Origin: Actinomycetes bacterium
Lineage (GTDB): Bacteria; Actinomycetota; Acidimicrobiia; Acidimicrobiales; Microtrichaceae
Assembly (NCBI GenBank): GCA_023389745.1
Contig: JAEWED010000024.1
Coordinates: 1 to 18,692, forward strand
DNA length: 18,692 nucleotides
Direction of reading: 5' to 3'
This document shows, in pieces, positions 13,745 to 18,692 of the stretch. Position 1 is the first letter of the stretch. Every line of letters starts with the position of its first letter. The notes under the pieces were generated by a model. That model searched no databases, had not been told where the DNA came from, and saw nothing but the letters and a program-made list of their open reading frames with translations. The position numbers and the translations under genes are program-made.

Positions 13745-14832
13745 CGACGGACGTGCCGTCCTCGACACCCTCGACACCCTCGGCGCCCGCGGCTCCGGCG
13801 GCGACGCCGGCGCTGCGCGACGACCTCCGTGTCGATCCTCGCCTGGTGGCCGCGATGGAACCGTTCGGGCTGGCCGATGCGCTGCCGCCGTCGCGGCTCG
13901 ATGCGGCGACCCCGCTCGACAAGATCCGCTCGGTGCTCGATCGCCTCGAAGCGGGCTCTCCGACGATGAACGCGCTCGCGGTCGATGGGCTCGATCCCGT
14001 CGACGGCGTCGATCGTTCGACGGTCACGATCACCGCACCCGGCGGCCACGAGCTCACGATGTTCGTGCACCGCCCGTCGGAGGCGGCCGGGGGCCTGCCG
14101 GGCGTGCTGCACCTGCACGGAGGCGGCGGCGTGATGATGTCGGCGGCCGACGACCACTACGTGCGCTGGCGTGACGAGCTGGCGACCCATGGCGTCGTCG
14201 TGGTCGGTGTCGAGTTCCGCAACGGCGCCGGTCGACTCGGTCCGCACCCGTTCCCCGCCGGCCTCGACGACTGCGCGGCCGCGCTCGCCTGGCTGCACGA
14301 GCAACGCTCGTGGCTGGGGCTGTCGTCCGTGGTCGTCTCGGGTGACTCCGGCGGTGGCAACCTCGCCCTGGCCACGGCGCTGCGGGCCAAGCGCGAAGGC
14401 GTGGCGGAACGGATCGACGGCGTCTACGCGCTGTGCCCGTACATCTCGAACGCCTACGCGGCACCGCCCGAGGACCTGCCGTCGCTGCGCGACAACGACG
14501 GCTACCTCGTGTCGGTCGCGCTGTTGGGTGCGATGGCGAAGGCGTACGCGCCCGATCCCGACCACGCCCGGAGCCCGCTCGCCTGGCCATTGCTGGTCGA
14601 CGACGCCGAGCTGGTCGGCCTTCCCCCGCACGTGGTGTCGGTCAACGAGCTCGACCCGCTGCGCGACGAGGGCCTGACGTACTACCGCCGACTGCTGACC
14701 GCGGGCGTACCGGCTCGCGCCCGCACGCTCCACGGCACGGTGCACGCGGCAGAGAACAACTACTTCGCGGTCATCCCCGACGTCGCCCGAGCAACCCTGG
14801 CCGACATCGCCTGGTTCGCCCGGTCGCTCTGA
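13741..14832 (+). CDS. Alpha/beta hydrolase, HSL-type esterase (lactone/ester hydrolase)
   Basis: 363-aa hormone-sensitive-lipase-family hydrolase. The oxyanion motif is HGGGG (126-130), the nucleophile elbow GDSGGG (Ser203), the acid Asp305 (ELDPLRDEG) and the base His335 (HGTVHAAENN). The N-terminus (6-24) is a low-complexity Ser/Thr/Pro/Ala segment coded partly by a CTCGACACC tandem repeat, so a slightly later start cannot be excluded, although ATG 13741 makes the ATGA overlap with the SDR. As third gene after a BVMO and an SDR it most likely hydrolyses the ester or lactone made by the BVMO. It is a cytoplasmic enzyme with no signal peptide. Confidence 0.9.
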   Translation: MTTDVPSSTPSTPSAPAAPAATPALRDDLRVDPRLVAAMEPFGLADALPPSRLDAATPLDKIRSVLDRLEAGSPTMNALAVDGLDPVDGVDRSTVTITAPGGHELTMFVHRPSEAAGGLPGVLHLHGGGGVMMSAADDHYVRWRDELATHGVVVVGVEFRNGAGRLGPHPFPAGLDDCAAALAWLHEQRSWLGLSSVVVSGDSGGGNLALATALRAKREGVAERIDGVYALCPYISNAYAAPPEDLPSLRDNDGYLVSVALLGAMAKAYAPDPDHARSPLAWPLLVDDAELVGLPPHVVSVNELDPLRDEGLTYYRRLLTAGVPARARTLHGTVHAAENNYFAVIPDVARATLADIAWFARSL

Positions 14833-14888
14833 GCCGCTCCCCGCTGCCGCCTCGCCGCCCCTCCCGCTGGAGCATTCGTCGCGCGACT

Positions 14889-14956
14889 CCGCGGAAGTGT
14901 GGCTGCCGCGGAAGTGTTGCTGCCGCGGAAGTGTTGCTGCCGCGGAAGCGTTTCTG
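14889..14956 (+). repeat. 17-bp tandem repeat, four copies
   Basis: Four head-to-tail units of consensus CCGCGGAAGTGTTGCTG (14889-14905, 14906-14922, 14923-14939, 14940-14956). Units 2 and 3 are identical, unit 1 differs by one base and unit 4 by two. A degenerate fifth begins CCGCGATTCCGC at 14957. GCGGAA in unit 4 can pair with TTCCGC at 14963-14968. Confidence 0.85.
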
Positions 14957-15070
14957 CCGCGATTCCGCAGCAGCAGGCGAGTCGCTGGACCGAGCGTGGA
15001 GTGTCCTCCAGAACCGAGTTGGAACGAATTGATGGGAGGCAGCTGGGTCCCTTTTCGTCGTGACTCGGCT
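14940..15070 (+). repeat. Dispersed intergenic hairpin repeat, copy B
   Basis: Shares with copy A (4741-4850), in order: CCGCGGAAGCGT, CAGCAG..CGAG, GTGTCCT (15001-15007), left arm CCGAGTTGGAACGAA (15014-15028), GGGAGG, and right arm ending GACTCGG (to 15068). The arms pair at 11 of 15 positions with G-U-compatible changes at two of the others. It is a diverged copy of the same element. Confidence 0.55.
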
Positions 15071-15168
15071 CCGGGACGTCACCGGCCACCACACGTCGAA
15101 GTTCTGAGCGGCCCCGAACGCCTCCGGTGCACCCCGAGCCGAAGTCGGCCGTTTTCAGATGCGGCGAG

Positions 15169-15528
15169 CTAGGAGCCGAGCACAGCGGTCAGCATCGCGG
15201 TGAGCTCCTCGTCGGAGAAGTCCACGGCGCGCGCCGTGGGGAGCTTCACGGTGCCCCGGCCCGAGGAGAGCTCGGGGTGGCGTCCGATGAACCCGGCATC
15301 GTTCGACTCGTGCAGCCCGTAGAGCGAGAGCCCGTGCTTCCAGACGCCGACCGGGAGCCGGTGCTCACCGACGACGAACGTGGGCATGTCGTAGGTGATG
15401 CGCAGTTCGACGTCCGGGTGGAGGGTCCGGACGATCCGATCGATCCGGTCCCACATCGGACGGTGCTCGGGCGCGATGCCGTCGAGATAGGTCTGCACAT
15501 CGGGCGGCAGGGGGACGTTCACGCCCAT
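15169..15528 (-). CDS. DUF1801 domain protein
   Basis: 119-aa protein matching DUF1801 (YdhG-like): VQTYLDGIAPEHRPMWDRIDRIVRTLHPDVELRITYDMPTFVVG, then VGVWKHGLSLYGLHESND, and LPTARAVDFSDEELTAML near the end. The family is small and soluble; some members have been linked to iron handling in Bacillus but the general role is unknown. The ATG at 15528 lacks an obvious Shine-Dalgarno, and a 16-bp inverted repeat (15539-15554) lies just upstream. It follows the small membrane protein gene on the same strand by 55 bp and could be co-transcribed with it. Confidence 0.8.
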   Translation of the reverse strand: MGVNVPLPPDVQTYLDGIAPEHRPMWDRIDRIVRTLHPDVELRITYDMPTFVVGEHRLPVGVWKHGLSLYGLHESNDAGFIGRHPELSSGRGTVKLPTARAVDFSDEELTAMLTAVLGS

Positions 15529-15538
15529 CAGTACAGCC

Positions 15539-15554
15539 GCCGGTGTGCACCGGC
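15539..15554. promoter_or_regulatory. 16-bp inverted repeat upstream of the DUF1801 gene
   Basis: GCCGGTG (15539-15545), TG, CACCGGC (15548-15554). The 2-nt centre is too small for a good RNA loop, so a DNA-level site for a dimeric protein is more likely. It lies 10 nt before the DUF1801 start. Confidence 0.3.
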
Positions 15555-15583
15555 CCGCGGATGGGCTGCTCCGGGACGGCTGC

Positions 15584-15814
15584 TCAGAGCGTCACGAACG
15601 CGACGCCGATGGCCACGAAGGCGACCAGTGACACGACGACGGCCATCGAGCTGATCCGGTTCGCCTGGCGGAGCTGGCACAGGTCGCCATCGGAGACGTC
15701 CGGTTGCCGAGCCGCTGCACGGAGCCGGAGCATGACGACAGCCCGGATCAGGCACCCGACGAGCGTGGCGACGGCGAAGAACACGAGTACGGGCACCAAT
15801 GCGACACCCCTCAT
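15584..15814 (-). CDS. Small two-helix membrane protein
   Basis: 76-aa hypothetical protein with two predicted membrane segments (about 4-28 and 56-75) joined by a charged loop (LRLRAAARQPDVSDGDLCQLRQANR) that should lie in the cytoplasm by the positive-inside rule. I do not recognise a family. ATG 15814 has no clear Shine-Dalgarno; a GAGGGG just inside the frame would instead serve a TTG or GTG 15-18 nt later, shortening the first helix slightly. A 14-bp direct repeat lies 34-61 nt upstream. The pattern of hydrophobicity makes a real gene likely, but its function is unknown. Confidence 0.55.
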   Translation of the reverse strand: MRGVALVPVLVFFAVATLVGCLIRAVVMLRLRAAARQPDVSDGDLCQLRQANRISSMAVVVSLVAFVAIGVAFVTL

Positions 15815-15847
15815 CCAGCAGCGTTGCTCACTGCATCATGCTCGCTC

Positions 15848-15875
15848 ACCGTATCGTTCGCACCGCATCGTTCGC
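15848..15875. repeat. Two-copy 14-bp direct repeat upstream of the small membrane protein
   Basis: ACCGTATCGTTCGC (15848-15861) is followed directly by ACCGCATCGTTCGC (15862-15875), 13/14 identical. It lies between the small membrane protein start and the esterase stop, where a promoter for the former is expected; tandem sites of this kind can bind a regulator. Confidence 0.5.
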
Positions 15876-15928
15876 CGCGTTCCCACACGGGCCGTCTGGA
15901 GTGATCGCCGTCGCCACGCGACGAGGAC

Positions 15929-16843
15929 TCACCCAGGTACGAGTGCGCGGCGCAGTGCGTCGATCTGCGAGGCACGGAAGTCGCGCACGACAGCGGCGCG
16001 CTGCACCATGTCGAAGGCGTGGAACCCGCCGGGCACGACGACCAGCTCGCAGTCGGCTCCCGCGCTGCGGAGCCGGTCCGCATAGGCGACGTCCTCGCGG
16101 TGGAACAGGTCGAGCGTGCCGACGCCGATCCACGCCGGCGGCAACCGGCTCAGGTCGTCGCAGCGGGCGGGTGCCGCGGTGGCGGGCACGTCGGGCGAGC
16201 CGGGCTCGACACCCAGGTACGACGTCCAGCCGAACCGGTTCGATGCCCGGTCCCACAGCCGGACGTCGCGCTCGTCGAAGTCCGCGGGCAGGTCGACGGA
16301 GCGGTCATCGAGCATCGGGTAGAGCAGCAACTGGAACGCGGGTGACACCACACCCCGCTCGACCGCCATGATCGCCAGGCCTGCGGCCAGCCCGCCACCC
16401 GCGCTCGCGCCGGCGATCGCCACCCGAGAGGCGTCGACGTCGGGCTGCGCGGCGAGCCACTCGAGCGCGGCATGGCAGTCGTCGAGCGGCCCCGGGTGCG
16501 GGTGCTCGGGAGCGAGCCGGTAGTCGACGGCGACGACCACCGCGCCCAGACGACGGGCGAGGTCGGCACAGCCCTCGTCGTCCTGCGCGGCAGCACCCAT
16601 GACGAACCCGCCGCCGTGGATCCACAGGATCCCCGGACCCGGAGCGTTGACCGAGACGCCCGCAGGACGATGCACCCGCAGCGGCACGTCACCGGCGCGG
16701 TCGAGCGTGACGCCGGCCGGCTGACGCCGGGCCGCCAGCCCGATGACCGAGCGCACCGCCGGCAGCGATCGTGGCCCCACGACGTGGCGCGGGAGCAGCG
16801 TCGCCGCTCGGCGCAGCTCGGGATGGAAGGGCGACGGCGCCAT
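15929..16843 (-). CDS. Alpha/beta hydrolase, HSL-type esterase
   Basis: 304-aa hormone-sensitive-lipase-family carboxylesterase. Oxyanion motif HGGGF (76-80), VAVDYRLAPEHPHPGPLDD, nucleophile elbow GASAGG (Ser147), acid Asp245 (GTLDLFHRED) and base His275 (PGGFHAFD). ATG 16843 is chosen because AGGTGG lies 5 nt upstream; an ATG 18 nt earlier (16861) has no Shine-Dalgarno. It is divergent from the PhyH gene and shares the intergenic region with the GACCGATCGGTC operator, so the two may be co-regulated. It differs clearly from the esterase at 13741 (short N-terminus, HGGGF and GASAGG instead of HGGGG and GDSGGG), so it is not a recent duplicate. Substrate unknown. Confidence 0.9.
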   Translation of the reverse strand: MAPSPFHPELRRAATLLPRHVVGPRSLPAVRSVIGLAARRQPAGVTLDRAGDVPLRVHRPAGVSVNAPGPGILWIHGGGFVMGAAAQDDEGCADLARRLGAVVVAVDYRLAPEHPHPGPLDDCHAALEWLAAQPDVDASRVAIAGASAGGGLAAGLAIMAVERGVVSPAFQLLLYPMLDDRSVDLPADFDERDVRLWDRASNRFGWTSYLGVEPGSPDVPATAAPARCDDLSRLPPAWIGVGTLDLFHREDVAYADRLRSAGADCELVVVPGGFHAFDMVQRAAVVRDFRASQIDALRRALVPG

Positions 16844-16924
16844 CGGCCCACCTCTCTGCATCGTGTCGGACGGATCCGGGTGCAGCCACGGGGTGTGGCA
16901 GCGCCGAATGATCGCACACGGTCG

Positions 16925-16953
16925 TTGACGTTTTCGACCGATCGGTCTAATTT
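16925..16953 (+). promoter_or_regulatory. PhyH-gene promoter with GACCGATCGGTC operator
   Basis: TTGACG (16925-16930), a 17-nt spacer, then TAATTT (16948-16953). The palindrome GACCGATCGGTC (16936-16947) fills the end of the spacer and abuts the -10 box, as in the BVMO promoter. It is one of the few AT-rich spots in the window. Expected start near 16960 gives a leader of about 68 nt. The divergent esterase starts 93 bp to the left, within reach of the same regulator. Confidence 0.75.
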
Positions 16954-17027
16954 TTCGGGCGATCGCACAGCATCCCTATCGGCGGGCACCTTCGCGCCCC
17001 GACGGGACGGCACACGGGGGTGGCGCC

Positions 17028-17864
17028 ATGAGCATGACCGAAGCTCGGACCGAGACCGGCGACCGGGGCCTCGACACGCCCTATCCGATCACGTCGGAAC
17101 AGGTGCGCAGCCTGCAGGAGGACAGCTGGGCGTCGTTGCCCGGACTGCTCGACGCCGACACCGCGGCGCAGCTGCGAGATGCGCTGCTCGCGGCTGAGCC
17201 CCGCACGACGATCAGCGGGCCGACCAAACCTGCCGCCGATCCTGCTGCGCTGCTCAGCCACGAGGGCGTCGCCTGGAAGGACCCCTTCATCCGCAGCATC
17301 GCCACGTCGACGCGCCTGTCGAGTGCGGTGGTGGCGCTGATCGAGCAGACCGACGCGCTCTTCTGCCAGGACATCAGCTTCTTCAAGCCCGAGGGCGCCA
17401 AGCCCATCCCCTACCACCAGGACTACTCGTACTGGCCCTTCGACCGGAAGGGCTGCGTCACGCTGTGGATCGCCCTGGTCGATCTGACCCCGGAGATGGG
17501 TCCGCTGCGCTACCTGAAGGGCTCGCACCGAGAGGGCCCGCTCGGGCTCATCGAGCAGCGAGACATCCGTGACGCCTACCCGCACCTGCGCGACAGCGAG
17601 GTCGTGGGCGGCAACGCGATGAAGGCCGGCGACGCACAGGCCCACTGGGAGCTGACGCTGCACGGCTCGGGTCGCAACAAGGGCCCCGGCCGTCGAGAGG
17701 CGGTGGCGTTCCGCTACATCCGCAGCGACACGATCTACGTCGGGCTGACGCACCCGCACTACGACCAGTTCGGCCTGCAGCCCGGTGACCGCTTCGTCGA
17801 CAACGATGCGTTCCCGCACCTCGACGCCAACGGCGTGGTCGAGCGCAGCACCGACGGCGACTGA
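17028..17864 (+). CDS. Phytanoyl-CoA dioxygenase (PhyH) family protein
   Basis: 278-aa non-heme Fe(II)/2-oxoglutarate oxygenase. The facial triad is visible: His130 and Asp132 in YHQDYSYWPF, and distal His212 in WELTLHGSGRN, followed by the 2-oxoglutarate-binding Arg (222/223) in GRREAVAFRY. FCQDISFFKPEGAKPIPYHQD and MGPLRYLKGSHR are typical of the family. It would hydroxylate an unactivated carbon of a small molecule or acyl group. The start ATG 17028 is preceded by a GGGGTGG Shine-Dalgarno; a second ATG two codons on is possible. It is transcribed from the operator-bearing promoter at 16925, separate from the divergent esterase, and converges on the reductase gene. Substrate not inferable; with a BVMO under the same operator it may act on the same compound. 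Confidence 0.88.
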   Translation: MSMTEARTETGDRGLDTPYPITSEQVRSLQEDSWASLPGLLDADTAAQLRDALLAAEPRTTISGPTKPAADPAALLSHEGVAWKDPFIRSIATSTRLSSAVVALIEQTDALFCQDISFFKPEGAKPIPYHQDYSYWPFDRKGCVTLWIALVDLTPEMGPLRYLKGSHREGPLGLIEQRDIRDAYPHLRDSEVVGGNAMKAGDAQAHWELTLHGSGRNKGPGRREAVAFRYIRSDTIYVGLTHPHYDQFGLQPGDRFVDNDAFPHLDANGVVERSTDGD

Positions 17865-17892
17865 GCATCGGGCCGAGCCCCGCGACGGCGCA

Positions 17893-17924
17893 CCGCGCCG
17901 GCGGGCTACCCCAGCCTGGCGCGG
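17893..17924. terminator. Bidirectional hairpin between convergent genes
   Basis: CCGCGCC (17893-17899) pairs with GGCGCGG (17918-17924). Inside the 18-nt loop, GGC (17900-17902) can pair with GCC (17914-17916) and GGG with CCC. It lies in the 67-bp gap between the PhyH stop and the reductase stop. No T-tract on either strand. Confidence 0.45.
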
Positions 17925-17931
17925 CCGAGCC

Positions 17932-18692
17932 TCAGTGCGCGTCGGGCTCCGGGAAGGCTGCTTCGCGGCGGTGCAGCACGGCGCACAGTGCCTGGTTGTA
18001 CGGCGTCGGCACGCCCATGGCACGACCGAGCTCGACGACCTGGCCGTTGATGACGTCGACCTCGGAGCGGCGTCGGGCGAGCTGGTCGAGTCGCATCGAC
18101 GGGCTGGCGTCGGGGATGGTCGACGCGAACTCGGCGACGTAGGCGATGGGGTCACCGAAGGAGAACGTCACGCCGCGCTCGATGCCGATGCGGTGTGCTT
18201 CGAGCATGCAGCCCATCGCCACCGCCCACAGCTCGTCGTCGTCGTGCAGCTCGCCGATCGTGACGTCGAACACGGCGGTCGGCGCGCTCAGGGCGACGTT
18301 GCAGAGGAACTTCTCCCAGATCATCTGCTCGATGTCGGCGAAGGCCTTCACCCGGAAACCGGCCTCGGACCAGCTGCGCTCGATCTCGAGCACCCTGGGC
18401 GTGAGACCGCCGGTCATCTCGCCGATGCGGATCAAGCGCATGCCGTTGTGGTGCACGAACCCGGGTGCGGGGATCGACGAACCGAAGCCTTCGGCGATGC
18501 CGATGACGACCTGGGACGGGTCGACGTGTGCGGCGACGCGCTCCCCTGCACCCAGGCCGTTCTGGAACGGCATCACGACGTCGTCGGGTCGGAGCAGGTG
18601 CACGATGTCAGCCATGACGGCGTCGACGTCGGCGGCCTTGGTGGCGACGACCCACAGGTCGCAGGCCCCGGCGTCGGCCGGTGAGTCACCGA
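17932..18692 (-). CDS. Ketopantoate reductase-like (ApbA/PanE family) oxidoreductase, 5' end outside the window
   Basis: About 252 residues are visible; the N-terminal Rossmann motif and start lie beyond the right edge, and the frame is open to it. The visible part begins CDLWVVATKAADVDAVM, which is the end of the nucleotide-binding domain. The C-terminal catalytic domain is clear: QNGLGAGE, then IWEKFLCNVALSAPTAVFDVTIGEL, where the Lys matches the catalytic Lys of PanE, and SMRLDQLARRRSEVDVINGQVVELGRAMGVPTPYN with the expected Ser, Asp and Glu. The enzyme would reduce a 2-oxo group (ketopantoate or a related oxo acid) with NADPH. Many actinobacterial homologues are not the biosynthetic panE, and with no pan genes nearby I leave the symbol empty. 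Confidence 0.85.
   Translation of the reverse strand, partial: GDSPADAGACDLWVVATKAADVDAVMADIVHLLRPDDVVMPFQNGLGAGERVAAHVDPSQVVIGIAEGFGSSIPAPGFVHHNGMRLIRIGEMTGGLTPRVLEIERSWSEAGFRVKAFADIEQMIWEKFLCNVALSAPTAVFDVTIGELHDDDELWAVAMGCMLEAHRIGIERGVTFSFGDPIAYVAEFASTIPDASPSMRLDQLARRRSEVDVINGQVVELGRAMGVPTPYNQALCAVLHRREAAFPEPDAH

Larger units (their letters stand above)
14833..15168. other. Gene-free stretch with tandem and hairpin repeats
   Basis: 336 bp between the BVMO-operon end and the DUF1801 gene end (convergent). It holds the 17-bp tandem array (14889-14956) and repeat copy B (14940-15070). No convincing coding frame: the 17-bp unit is not a multiple of three, which argues against translation. I see nothing definable in 15071-15168. 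Confidence 0.65.

Noticed and set aside
14889..14956. CRISPR array
   Set aside because: The units are contiguous with a 17-bp period and no unique spacers, and there are no cas genes.
15222..15239. Perfect 18-bp palindrome CCACGGCGCGCGCCGTGG
   Set aside because: It lies in the DUF1801 coding region, is almost pure G/C, and at this composition one such palindrome per window is within chance expectation.
17932..18615. Complete 227-aa reductase starting at ATG 18615
   Set aside because: The same frame continues upstream to the window edge with family-typical sequence (CDLWVVATKAADVDAVM), so that Met is internal and the gene is truncated by the window.

Overview
The window is very GC-rich DNA with GTG and TTG starts, ATGA/GTGA stop-start overlaps and promoters whose -10 box sits about 7 nt ahead of the start codon, so that the mRNA would be leaderless. 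Together with the gene families present (DUF4399 lipoprotein, SCO6745-like protein, BVMO, KstD-like flavoprotein, TetR and ArsR regulators, PhyH) this points to a free-living Actinomycetota. An Acidimicrobiia/Ilumatobacter-like host would fit, but that is inference from gene style only. I see no rRNA, tRNA, CRISPR array, insertion sequence or phage gene.

Layout. (1) 52-951: secreted DUF4399 lipoprotein, followed by a strong hairpin. (2) 1078-1907: ArsR regulator plus SRPBCC protein, translationally coupled, behind a promoter with a 32-bp palindrome that reaches into the start codon. (3) 1981-4047 (minus): cupin, then KstD-like flavin dehydrogenase; a paralogous cupin is divergent at 4148-4615. 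(4) 4616-4964: gene-free, carries copy A of a hairpin repeat. (5) 4965-5867: SCO6745-like protein. (6) 5877-8416 (minus): acyl-CoA synthetase, then a two-domain VOC protein. (7) 8516-11202: TetR regulator coupled to a fused alpha-beta E1 (TPP) dehydrogenase. (8) 11343-14832: BVMO, SDR and an HSL-type esterase, each overlapping the next by 4 bp. (9) 14833-15168: gene-free, with a 17-bp tandem repeat and copy B of the hairpin repeat. (10) 15169-15814 (minus): small two-helix membrane protein and a DUF1801 protein. (11) 15929-16843 (minus): second HSL-type esterase, divergent from a PhyH-family dioxygenase (17028-17864). (12) 17932-18692 (minus): ketopantoate-reductase-like gene running off the right end.

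How it may work together. From about 1980 to 17864 most genes are catabolic oxidoreductases, hydrolases and a CoA ligase. SDR (alcohol to ketone), BVMO (ketone to ester or lactone) and esterase (ester to hydroxy acid or alcohol) form a complete Baeyer-Villiger sequence in one transcription unit. The CoA ligase and KstD-like enzyme would suit breakdown of a cyclic, steroid- or terpenoid-like ketone; the substrate cannot be read from the sequence. The most striking regulatory signal is an identical 12-bp palindrome, GACCGATCGGTC, lying in the promoter of the BVMO operon and in that of the PhyH gene at the same position, directly against the -10 box inside a 17-bp spacer. This links two loci 5.6 kb apart into one small regulon.
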